Assembly: GCA_023423655.1 (NCBI GenBank) | Contig: JAFAFE010000001.1 | Coordinates: 186,001 to 250,000, forward strand | Source: Pseudomonadota bacterium | Lineage (GTDB): Bacteria; Pseudomonadota; Alphaproteobacteria; Sphingomonadales; Sphingomonadaceae | Length of the DNA: 64,000 nt | Direction: 5' to 3' | Shown here: piece by piece, positions 51,085 to 59,183 of the stretch | How the letters are laid out: each line of letters opens with the position of its first letter | Position numbering within the stretch: position 1 is the stretch's first letter | The notes under the pieces: generated by a model | What the model saw: the letters and a program-made list of their open reading frames with translations, nothing else | Databases searched by the model: none | Told to the model about the DNA's origin: nothing | Position numbers and translations under genes: made by a program

Positions 51085-52590
51085 GTGAGGACCAGCGTGA
51101 ACGAAGCGCAAGCCCGTCAATTTCTGCTCGTGCGCAGCGTCGAGAGCGAGGATCGCGACGGCGTGCTGCTGACCCGCGAGGACCGCGCGCAGGCCGATCA
51201 GGCGGGGCGGAGCGGCGGCGCACGCGACTATCTGGCGCGGCGGGCCGAATTTGCCGCGGTGCGCTTGGAAACCCGCCATCCGCGCGTCGCCGATGTGCTG
51301 CGTTATGCGCGCTGGCCAAGCTGGCTCGGCTGGCTGGTGCCGGTGGTGGCGTTGCTGGTTGGTTTTGCCAGCAATGAAATGGGCAGCAGCAAGCATATGA
51401 ACATCATCGCCTTCCCGCTGGTGGGTATGTTTGCGTGGAATTTCGCGGTCTATTTGGCGATAATCGGCGCAGGGATAGCGGGCCTTGCGCGCGGCGGGGT
51501 GACTGGTGGAGCCAAAGGGCAAGGTTTCCTCGCCAAAATGGTGAGCAGCATTGCCCGCCGCGCCGCTGACCGGATGCGCGGGCAGGACGGCATGGGCCGC
51601 GCGCTCGCAGGTTTTCTGGGCGAATGGAATAGCGCCTCGGCCAACCTCACCTCGGCGCGGGGCGCGCGCACCCTGCATCTGGGCGCGGCCTTGTTCGCGG
51701 TTGGCGTCATCGGCGGGCTTTATCTGCGCGCACTCGGCATCGAATATCGCGCCGGATGGGAAAGCACCTTCCTTGGGCCCGATGCGGTGCATCGCATCAT
51801 CAGCCTGTTGCTGGGGCCTGCCAGCACCCTCACCGGTGTCCCGCTTCCCGATGCAGCGCATATCGCTGCCTTACGCTGGAGTGCGGGGAGCAGCGGCGAA
51901 AATGCCGGGCCGTGGATCCATCTTTATGCCGCCAGCGCCGCATTGTTCGTCATCGCTCCGCGCCTGTTGCTCGCAAGCTGGAGTGCGGCAAAGGCATGGC
52001 GACTCGCGCATCATTTCCCCGTGCCGGGTCGCGAGGATTTTTATGTCAGGCGCTTGTTGCGCAGCGTTGAAGGCGGAGCGGGCACGGTGCGCGTCACGCC
52101 CTATGCCTATCGCCCGTCCGATGACACCATCGCGCGGCTTACCCGCCTTGTCCGCGCCGCTTTTGGCGATGGCGCGAGGGTCGAAATCGACAGCGCGGTC
52201 GATTATGGCGCGGAGGAGGAATGGCTGGAAAGCGCAAATTTTGCGCCCGAAATCGACCATCATCTGCTGCTGTTCAACCTCGCCTCGACCCCCGAAGCGG
52301 AAAATCACGGGGCGTTTGCGCGCGGGGTCACGGAGCAAATCAAGGCGGCCAAAAGCGGAACTTCAACCGCCGCTCTGCTAGATGAAAGCAGCTATCGCGC
52401 GCGTTTGGGTGCGCAAGCCGATAGCGATACGCGCCTCACTGCCCGCCGCGCGGCATGGGAGGATATGCTGCACAGCGCGGGCGCCCCTGTCTTTGCCGCC
52501 GACCTTGAAGGCGAGGAGGAAAATGCGCTCGTCAAACGGCTGGAGGCCGCCTTTGCGCGCGATGCGGCGATGCAGGAGATGCGCCGGTGA
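51085..52590 (+). CDS. DUF2868-family membrane protein
   Basis: A 501-residue protein with membrane helices near residues 77-98, 104-134, 199-219 and 272-295 and a long cytoplasmic C-terminal part. The layout matches DUF2868 proteins, which are nearly always followed by a DUF3482 GTPase, as here with a 4-nt overlap (52587-52590). Function unknown; a joint role at the membrane is inferred from the pairing. The start is GTG 51085 or GTG 51097. Confidence 0.8.
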   Translation: MRTSVNEAQARQFLLVRSVESEDRDGVLLTREDRAQADQAGRSGGARDYLARRAEFAAVRLETRHPRVADVLRYARWPSWLGWLVPVVALLVGFASNEMGSSKHMNIIAFPLVGMFAWNFAVYLAIIGAGIAGLARGGVTGGAKGQGFLAKMVSSIARRAADRMRGQDGMGRALAGFLGEWNSASANLTSARGARTLHLGAALFAVGVIGGLYLRALGIEYRAGWESTFLGPDAVHRIISLLLGPASTLTGVPLPDAAHIAALRWSAGSSGENAGPWIHLYAASAALFVIAPRLLLASWSAAKAWRLAHHFPVPGREDFYVRRLLRSVEGGAGTVRVTPYAYRPSDDTIARLTRLVRAAFGDGARVEIDSAVDYGAEEEWLESANFAPEIDHHLLLFNLASTPEAENHGAFARGVTEQIKAAKSGTSTAALLDESSYRARLGAQADSDTRLTARRAAWEDMLHSAGAPVFAADLEGEEENALVKRLEAAFARDAAMQEMRR

Positions 52591-54083
52591 ATGACGTCAT
52601 GACGGATAAGTACACGGGCAGCATGACGGAGCCGGTCGCCCCCGGCGGCACCACCGTCAACCTCAGCCTGATTTCGCACACCAATGCGGGCAAAACCACG
52701 CTCGCGCGCACTTTGCTGGGCCGCGATGTCGGCGAGGTGCGCGATGCGGCGCATGTCACCGATGTCGCGACCGGCTATGTGCTGGTGCAGGCGGGCGGCG
52801 ACACGATGATGTTGTGGGATACGCCGGGCTTTGGCGATACGTCGCGGCTTCTAAAGCGGCTGCGCATGAGCGGCAATCCGGTCGGCTGGCTGCTCACCCA
52901 GGTGTGGGACCGGTGGAAAGAGCGCCCCTTATGGTCGAGCCAGCAGGCGGTCAAAAATGCGCGCGATAATGCCGATATCATCCTCTATCTCGTCAATGCG
53001 GCGGAAGATCCGGCGGGCGCGGCCTATGTGCCGCTCGAAATGGAAGTGCTGGACTGGATCGGCAAGCCGGTCATTTTGCTGTTGAACCAGATGGGCCCGC
53101 CGCGCGGCGATACGGGCGATGAAGTGCGGCGCTGGCAAGAGCATCTGCGCCCGTTCGCGGTGGTCAAAGGCGCAATGCCGTTGGACGCTTTTGCGCGCTG
53201 CTGGGTGCAGGAAGGGCAGTTGTTCGACGCGATTACGCCGCTACTGCCGCCCGACAAACGCCCCGCAATGGACCGGCTGACCGGCGAGTGGCAGCGGCTC
53301 AATCTTGACCGCTTCAGCGCGTCGATGGCGGTGCTGGCCAAGGCGCTGGTCGCCGCCGCGCGCGACCGCGAACCGGTGGTCGGGCGCAAATTATTGGGCC
53401 AACTTACCGACATGCTGCGTGGCAGCGGCGAGGGGCAAGCACAGACCCGCGCGGCGATGGCGAAACTTGCCGAACGTGCGGAAAGCGCGACGCTCGAATC
53501 GACCGAGACGCTGATCCGCCTCCACGGCCTCACCGGCAAGGCCACGCGGCAGGTGCTCGAACGGCTGGGCAAGGATTACCAGAATAGCGAGCCTGCGCAT
53601 GAAGGTTTTGCCGCGATGCTCGGCGGCCTGATGTCCGGCGCGGTGAGCGGGCTTGCGGCGGATGTTGCGGCGGGCGGCCTGACCTTGGGCGGCGGGATGA
53701 TCGTAGGCGGCATATTGGGCGCCTTGGGCGCAGGCACATTGGCGCGCGGCTATAATCTGGTGCGCGGGCAGGATGGCGCGACGGTCAGTTGGTCCGACGA
53801 ATTTTTCGCAGGATTGGTGCGCGCCGAACTGCTGCGCTATCTCGCGGTCGCCCATTTCGGACGCGGGCGCGGTGATTATACACAAAGCGAACACCCCGCT
53901 TACTGGCAGGAAGCCGTGGCAAATGTGGTCGAGGCGCATAAAGGCGCGGTGGTGGCGCTGCTCCATCAGGCGCGCGAGGGCGATGCGGGGGTCGAGGGTA
54001 AGGCCGAAGTGCTATTGGCAAAACTGGCGCGGGCGTTGCTGGAGCGGCTCTATCCGGAAGCAGCGGGGGTTTTCAATAGCTGA
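52587..54083 (+). CDS. GTPase with DUF3482 domain
   Basis: A 498-residue P-loop GTPase: Walker A/G1 SHTNAGKTTLARTLLG near residues 28-43, G3 WDTPGFGDT near 73, and a G4-like LLNQMG in place of NKxD, so guanine specificity may be unusual. Residues about 345-395 are a Gly/Ala-rich hydrophobic stretch (GGLMSGAVSGLAADVAAG, then GGMIVGGILGALGAG), likely membrane-inserting. A GTG start with AGGAG 8 nt upstream overlaps the DUF2868 stop. The pair resembles an unstudied membrane-remodelling or transport module. Confidence 0.82.
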   Translation: MNDVMTDKYTGSMTEPVAPGGTTVNLSLISHTNAGKTTLARTLLGRDVGEVRDAAHVTDVATGYVLVQAGGDTMMLWDTPGFGDTSRLLKRLRMSGNPVGWLLTQVWDRWKERPLWSSQQAVKNARDNADIILYLVNAAEDPAGAAYVPLEMEVLDWIGKPVILLLNQMGPPRGDTGDEVRRWQEHLRPFAVVKGAMPLDAFARCWVQEGQLFDAITPLLPPDKRPAMDRLTGEWQRLNLDRFSASMAVLAKALVAAARDREPVVGRKLLGQLTDMLRGSGEGQAQTRAAMAKLAERAESATLESTETLIRLHGLTGKATRQVLERLGKDYQNSEPAHEGFAAMLGGLMSGAVSGLAADVAAGGLTLGGGMIVGGILGALGAGTLARGYNLVRGQDGATVSWSDEFFAGLVRAELLRYLAVAHFGRGRGDYTQSEHPAYWQEAVANVVEAHKGAVVALLHQAREGDAGVEGKAEVLLAKLARALLERLYPEAAGVFNS

Positions 54084-54233
54084 ACCCCTCCCGCTCGGGA
54101 GGGGCAACGGAGCCTTAGGAATTTGAAGCGAAGCGAAAATTCTTAGGCGCAGTCGGGGAGGGCTTTGGTTTAAGCTGAGGCGGACTGGATAGTTGACAGG
54201 CCCTCCCCCAACCCCTCCCTGAAGGGAGGGGAG
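54084..54233. repeat. Large palindromic intergenic repeat, copy C
   Basis: CCCTCCC/GGGAGGG ends with the CCTTAGGAATTTGAA...GAAAATTCTTAGG core at about 54113-54147. It separates the GTPase gene from hisC. Confidence 0.8.
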
Positions 54234-54310
54234 TTTATGTCGCGCCTCCCCCCTCCCCACAAACAAACCCCCTTTGCCTCGGCGCTTGCATCCGATACAG
54301 CGCAGCCATT

Positions 54311-55447
54311 ATGACTGACAGCACCGCCACGCCAACCACCCCCGCCCCCACTTCCGCGCCTCGGGCCAAGCAATGGATTCAGGACATTGCGCCTTATGTC
54401 CCCGGCAAGGCCAAATCGGATGACGGGCGCGCGCTTATCAAATTGTCGGCGAATGAAAATCCGCTTGGCACCAGCGCCAAGGCGCGCGCGGCGTTTGCGG
54501 AAGGCCAAAAGGATTTGGCGCGATATCCCGACCCCGGCGCAATCGGCTTGCGCGAGGCGCTGGCGGCCAAATATGGCCTGGACCCCGCGCGCATCATCTA
54601 TGGCACCGGATCGGACGAATTGCTGCATATGGCAGCGTCCGCCTTTGCTGGCCCGGGCGATGAAATATTGTTCATGCAATATGGCTTTGCGGTCTATGAA
54701 ATCGCGACCCGTCGCGTTGGTGCTACCCCCATTGAAGTCCCGGCCAAAGACTATGCCACCGATGTTGATGGCCTGCTCGCCGCCGTTACCGAACGCACCA
54801 AAGTCGTCTATGTCGCCAATCCCAACAATCCGACCGGCACGCTCGCGAGCCGCGCGGAGATTGCGCGGCTCCATGCCGGATTGCGCCCCGATATTTTGTT
54901 CGTGCTTGATCAGGCCTATGCCGAATATTTGGAGCCGCAAGAAGAGGATGGCGGGCTTGCGCTTGCCGAAAATGCGGCCAATGTTTTGGTCACGCGCACC
55001 TTTTCCAAAATTTACGGGCTGGCCGCCGAACGCATTGGCTGGGGCTATGCGAGCGCGGATATTATCGCGATGCTGCACCGCATCCGCGCGCCGTTCAATG
55101 TGACGACCTGCGGGCAAGCGGCAGCGGTCGCGGCGCTCGGCGACGATGAATTTGTCGATGCCAGCCGCGCGCATAATGCCGAATGGCTGGGTTTTCTGGC
55201 GCAGGAAATGGAAGCCTTGGGCGATCAGGGCGTGCGCGTCGTGCCTTCGGCCTGCAATTTCCTTTTGGTGCTGTTTGAAGGCACTGTGTCGGCGGAAAGC
55301 GTCTATAATGGCCTCATGCAGCGCGGCTATATTGTGCGCTGGTTGCCCGGCCAAGGCTTGGGCCAAGGCCTGCGCATCACCATCGGCACCGAAGAGGAAA
55401 CGCGCGGGGTTGCCGCCGCGATCCGCGAGCTTGTGACCGGCGGGTAA
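54311..55447 (+). CDS. hisC: Histidinol-phosphate aminotransferase-type enzyme
   Basis: A 378-residue fold-type I PLP enzyme. [18 protein letters not shown] near residue 45, [11 protein letters not shown], the PNNPTGT motif near 175, and the PLP lysine in [15 protein letters not shown] near 235. It sits 9 nt before the arogenate/prephenate dehydrogenase gene; in Zymomonas the equivalent pair handles histidinol phosphate and aromatic amination, so dual specificity is plausible. Confidence 0.93.
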   Translation: MTDSTATPTTPAPTSAPRAKQWIQDIAPYVPGKAKSDDGRALIKLSANENPLGTSAKARAAFAEGQKDLARYPDPGAIGLREALAAKYGLDPARIIYGTGSDELLHMAASAFAGPGDEILFMQYGFAVYEIATRRVGATPIEVPAKDYATDVDGLLAAVTERTKVVYVANPNNPTGTLASRAEIARLHAGLRPDILFVLDQAYAEYLEPQEEDGGLALAENAANVLVTRTFSKIYGLAAERIGWGYASADIIAMLHRIRAPFNVTTCGQAAAVAALGDDEFVDASRAHNAEWLGFLAQEMEALGDQGVRVVPSACNFLLVLFEGTVSAESVYNGLMQRGYIVRWLPGQGLGQGLRITIGTEEETRGVAAAIRELVTGG

Positions 55448-55456
55448 GGCAAAGCG

Positions 55457-56365
55457 ATGCTCCCTTTTTCGCGGGTTGCGATTATCGGGCTGGGCCTGAT
55501 CGGATCGTCTGTGGCGCGCGCGATCCGCGCCGAAATGCCGACCGTGCATCTGACCGGCCATGACGGGTCGGTAGAGGTGCGCGACATCGCCCGCCGCCTT
55601 GACCTATGCGATGATGTGACCGACCAGCCCGGCACGGCGGTGATCGACGCCGACCTTGTCATATTGTGCGTGCCCGTCGGCGCGATGGGCGAAGCGGCGG
55701 CAGCGATCGCCAAAGACCTGCCCGAAGGCGCGGTAGTGTCCGATGTCGGCTCGTCCAAAGCGAGCGTGATGGCCGCCTTGCAGGCGGCGCTTCCGGGTCA
55801 CACCATCATCCCCGCGCATCCGGTGGCTGGCACCGAAAATAGCGGGCCGGAAGCGGGCTTTGCCTCGCTGTTCAAAGGGCGCTGGTGCATCTTAACGCCG
55901 CCCGCCGGAGCCGATCCGGTGGCGGTTGAAAGGCTTTCGTCTTTCTGGACCGCGCTGGGGGCCGAAGTCGAGATAATGGACGCCGCCCATCATGATCTGG
56001 TGCTGGCGGTGACGAGCCATTTGCCGCACCTTATCGCCTATACGATTGTCGGCACCGCGTCGGACCTTGAAAGCGTGACCCAAAGCGAGGTCATCAAATA
56101 TTCCGCGGGCGGTTTTCGCGATTTCACCCGCATCGCCGCGTCGGACCCGACCATGTGGCGCGATGTATTTTTGAACAATAAGGATGCGGTCTTGGAAATG
56201 CTGCAACGCTTTTCCGAAGATTTAAGCGCCCTCCAACGCGCGATCCGCTGGGACGATGGCGATGCGCTGTTCGACCTCTTCACCCGCACCCGTGCCATCC
56301 GCCGCTCGATTATCGAGCAGGGTCAGGATGACGCCGCACCGGATTTCGGGCGGAGTCACGGGTAG
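55457..56365 (+). CDS. tyrC: Prephenate/arogenate dehydrogenase (cyclohexadienyl dehydrogenase)
   Basis: A 302-residue enzyme of tyrosine synthesis. Rossmann motif VAIIGLGLIGSSVARAI near residues 7-23, DVGSSKASVM near 100, the active-site PAHPVAGTENSGPEAGF near 119, and EVIKYSAGGFRDFTRIA near 210. It oxidatively decarboxylates prephenate and/or arogenate with NAD(P). It forms an operon with hisC. A large palindromic repeat follows. Confidence 0.93.
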   Translation: MLPFSRVAIIGLGLIGSSVARAIRAEMPTVHLTGHDGSVEVRDIARRLDLCDDVTDQPGTAVIDADLVILCVPVGAMGEAAAAIAKDLPEGAVVSDVGSSKASVMAALQAALPGHTIIPAHPVAGTENSGPEAGFASLFKGRWCILTPPAGADPVAVERLSSFWTALGAEVEIMDAAHHDLVLAVTSHLPHLIAYTIVGTASDLESVTQSEVIKYSAGGFRDFTRIAASDPTMWRDVFLNNKDAVLEMLQRFSEDLSALQRAIRWDDGDALFDLFTRTRAIRRSIIEQGQDDAAPDFGRSHG

Positions 56366-56370
56366 CTAAT

Positions 56371-56574
56371 CTCCCCTCCCGCTTGCGAGTGAACGAGATT
56401 ATGCCCCCGGCATAATCTGAAACTGCCGGGGGGCAGTTTCAAGTTCACTGGGTCGGGGGAGGGGCTGTCAACGACGGGCGGCGTAAACCAAGCCCTCCCC
56501 GACTTCGCCTAAGAATTTTCAGCTTCGCTTTCAAATTCCTAAGGCTTCGTTGCCCCTCCCGCAAGCGGGAGGGG
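56371..56574. repeat. Large palindromic intergenic repeat, copy D, with nested hairpins
   Basis: CCCCTCCCGC ends, the AAGAATTTTC...TCAAATTCCTAAGG core at 56508-56543, and an inserted multi-hairpin block at 56388-56449 (see findings). It is the longest of the four copies. The rest of the gap to 56846 holds a MITE-like element. Confidence 0.8.
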
Positions 56575-56688
56575 AATGCTACTCCACACTCTTTTCCCGC
56601 TGTCCTACACTTTACCCCTGCGCCATCCTCTGCTGTTTTCATATTAGACAGGACAGGTCATGCAGCCCCTACGCACCGCGCATCCCGA

Positions 56689-56828
56689 ACCGCACCTTCA
56701 CCCCCACATCTTGTGCCACACACCTCCTACAAAAAAGGGCGATAAGCCCGGACTTTGCGAAGTTAAGAGGGTGTTTTTGGCGGAAATCTGCCGATTTACC
56801 CCTGCAACACAAGATATGGTGGGTGCGG
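56689..56828. repeat. MITE-like element with terminal inverted repeats
   Basis: CCGCACC plus CACATCTTGTG at about 56689-56715 mirrors CACAAGATATGG plus GGGTGCGG at about 56808-56828. About 140 bp overall; no reading frame inside. Mobility is inferred only from the end structure. Confidence 0.4.
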
Positions 56829-56846
56829 ACCTTTGGCGGGGGCGGT

Positions 56847-57755
56847 TCAACTCATCGCGGGCGGTTCGGGGCGGGGATCGGGCAAGGGGATATATTCTTC
56901 ATCATCGCCGACCGGCAATTTCATCCGCCCTTGCCGCCAATCCTCCTTGGCCTGTTCCAGCCGATCCTTGGACGACGACACGAAATTCCAGAACATGAAG
57001 CGTTCGCCAATCGGTTCACCGCCTAGCGCCATCACGGTGGCGGCCTCGTCGGCGACCACCCGCACATCCGCGCCGGGGTTCAGCACCGCCATTTGCCCGG
57101 TGAGCAGGCGATGCCCGTCCACCTCCGCGCTGCCGCTTGCGACATAAAGCGCGCGTTCGGGATGCTCTGCGGTGAGCGTGGCGGCCGCGCCCGCATCCAT
57201 ATCCCAATGGATATAGAAAAGCGGCGAATGGGTTTTGACCGCCGCCGCCATCCCCATCGCGGAACCGGCAATCAACCGCCCGCGCACGCCCGCTTCGTCC
57301 CAAGTCGGCAAGTCCGCACCTTCATGATGATGGAAACTCGGGTCGGTTTCCTCATCTTCGACCGGCAGCGCGACCCATGCCTGTATGCCGTGCATATGCG
57401 CCCCGTGCGCGCGTGCATATTCGAACCGCTCGCTATGGGTGATGCCGCTCCCCGCGGTCATCCAGTTGACCTCGCCGGGCTTGATTTCCTGCGCATAGCC
57501 CAAACTGTCGCGATGGGTCATCGCGCCATCATAAAGATAGGTGACGGTAGAAAGACCGATATGCGGATGCGGACGCACGTCCAACTGGCGCGGGATGCCG
57601 GGGGCGAGATCAACCGGCCCCATATGGTCAAAGAAAGTGAAAGGCCCGACCATCCGCCGCGCATGGAAGGGCAGCACCCGCCCCACTTCAAACCCGCCGC
57701 CAAGGTCGTGCGGGCGCTTGTCGATAATGCGGTCGATGGACGAAGGACGGGTCAT
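56847..57755 (-). CDS. Pirin-family protein
   Basis: A 302-residue bicupin. The metal site is in RPHPHIGLSTVTYLYDG near residues 61-77, with further ligands in SGITHSERFEY. The C-terminal half has MFWNFVSSSKDRLEQAKEDWRQGRM. Bacterial pirins bind iron and some oxidise quercetin; the physiological role varies. Convergent with tyrC. It lies after the TadE operon but is separated by a 99-nt gap. Confidence 0.9.
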   Translation of the reverse strand: MTRPSSIDRIIDKRPHDLGGGFEVGRVLPFHARRMVGPFTFFDHMGPVDLAPGIPRQLDVRPHPHIGLSTVTYLYDGAMTHRDSLGYAQEIKPGEVNWMTAGSGITHSERFEYARAHGAHMHGIQAWVALPVEDEETDPSFHHHEGADLPTWDEAGVRGRLIAGSAMGMAAAVKTHSPLFYIHWDMDAGAAATLTAEHPERALYVASGSAEVDGHRLLTGQMAVLNPGADVRVVADEAATVMALGGEPIGERFMFWNFVSSSKDRLEQAKEDWRQGRMKLPVGDDEEYIPLPDPRPEPPAMS

Positions 57756-57854
57756 GGAAAGACTCCTTGTGGGGACAGTTGTGGAGATAGGGGAGGCTTT
57801 GTTATCGCGCGAAAATGCCCGTCCGGCAAGGCGCGAGAATCGGACGGACGCGCT

Positions 57855-58577
57855 TCAGGAACAGGTGCGCGAGACTTCGCCTGCCGCCGGATAGACCCGT
57901 GTCAGATCACGGTTTTCACGCACCGGAAAGGCCGAGGTGTAAGACAGGATATTCGCGTCACTCAGCGCGCTCCAAAAGCCGATCACCGGCTTATATTGAT
58001 ACTGGATTTGCGCGACCATCACCGCATAGCCTTGCGCTGCGCGGATTTGCGTAGTGCCGCTCCCCATGCCTCCAAAAGCGGTGCCGCTCGCGCCGTCGCC
58101 TTGACGCCCCAAGGTCGATTGATAGCCGGTCTTGCCGCCGATACAGCGTTGCCAGGCAATCCATTGGCCGCCTTGGGCATTAACCTGAAGGCTCGACAGG
58201 ATGATGCGGCTGCGGTTCTGGAAATCCTGCGATGCACCCTGTGCGATCGCGCCTTCCAGCACATCGTTGAGCATCGCTTCGTTAATCTGCTTGCCCGCGA
58301 GCGGATTGCCTTCGCCAAGGCGCGAGGCGCTGTCGGCGAGATTGACCGCAATCTTGCTCACCGCCATGCGCGACAGCGCATAATTGGCCAGCTCCAGCCC
58401 GCCGAAACAGAGGAGGAGGAACAAGGGCAGGATAAGCCCGAATTCGATAAAGGCGAGGCCCTGTTCGGACATACTGATGCGCGAGAGCATCTGCCGTGCG
58501 CGGCGATGCAAACCGCGCGCGGGCTGGTGCGGAACGGAAAGGGTGCGGGCAGGGATTGTCATCGGCGTCTCGGTCAT
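57855..58577 (-). CDS. TadE/TadG-like pilus assembly protein (second)
   Basis: A 240-residue protein with a basic N-terminus and the pilin-like segment EQGLAFIEFGLILPLFLLLCFGGLELANYALSR near residues 38-71, the TadE signature with its conserved glutamate, followed by an extracytoplasmic domain with cysteines. Third gene of the TadG-TadE-TadE operon, 3 nt after the previous gene. An inner ATG (58562) is an alternative start. Confidence 0.85.
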   Translation of the reverse strand: MTETPMTIPARTLSVPHQPARGLHRRARQMLSRISMSEQGLAFIEFGLILPLFLLLCFGGLELANYALSRMAVSKIAVNLADSASRLGEGNPLAGKQINEAMLNDVLEGAIAQGASQDFQNRSRIILSSLQVNAQGGQWIAWQRCIGGKTGYQSTLGRQGDGASGTAFGGMGSGTTQIRAAQGYAVMVAQIQYQYKPVIGFWSALSDANILSYTSAFPVRENRDLTRVYPAAGEVSRTCS

Positions 58578-58580
58578 CCC

Positions 58581-59183
58581 TCAAGTGCAAACCGGCTCGG
58601 TCGAAGCTTTGGTCTGGCGGCCATAAGGCTGGTTCACCATCGTGGTCGACGATTGCAAAGTCACCGCATTGCTCCAGCCGAGCCAGGCATAAAGCGGGAA
58701 CAGCCGGTCATAAGTGACATCGACCTTATATTCGACGACTTCGGCGGCGCGGCCCTGTCCGTCATTGCCGCGCACACTGTCCCAGCGGCCATTGTTGTTC
58801 GAATCGATGAAACATTCGCCCGGATCGCGCACGCCGTTGACGATCTTGTTATCGGTAAAGTCTTCCGGACGCCCGACCGAGCGGAAATCGGCATAAGCGC
58901 GCCGGTTAAACACGAGTTGCGCATTGGGGACGACATCGCGCACGCGCTGCGTCACCATCGCGTCGATTTGCGCGCCCGCGCCGGGGCCGCTTTCAAGGCC
59001 GGAATCGCGCCCCGCCTGATCCATCGCGCCATTGAGGACAGTGGCGACATATTGCTGATAGCCAAGCTCCAATGTTCCCATGATGAGCAGCAGCGCAATC
59101 GGTGCGACCAGCGCAAATTCGACCACCGTGGCCCCGCTTTGATCGCGGCGCAGGGCGCGGGAGAGAGAGAATGAACGCGTCAC
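58581..59183 (-). CDS. TadE-like pilus assembly protein (first)
   Basis: A 200-residue protein. Pilin-like N-terminus RRDQSGATVVEFALVAPIALLLIMGTLELGY near residues 12-42, an EF-hand-like DSNNNGRWDS loop near residue 130, and a C-terminal cysteine. The GTG at 59183 overlaps the TadG stop by 4 nt (GTGA), which is why it is preferred over an upstream start inside TadG. Confidence 0.85.
   Translation of the reverse strand: MTRSFSLSRALRRDQSGATVVEFALVAPIALLLIMGTLELGYQQYVATVLNGAMDQAGRDSGLESGPGAGAQIDAMVTQRVRDVVPNAQLVFNRRAYADFRSVGRPEDFTDNKIVNGVRDPGECFIDSNNNGRWDSVRGNDGQGRAAEVVEYKVDVTYDRLFPLYAWLGWSNAVTLQSSTTMVNQPYGRQTKASTEPVCT

Noticed and set aside
50917..51861. 314-codon minus-strand frame over the DUF2868 gene
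   Set aside because: Opposite to a gene with clear membrane helices and a conserved partner; composition is low-complexity.
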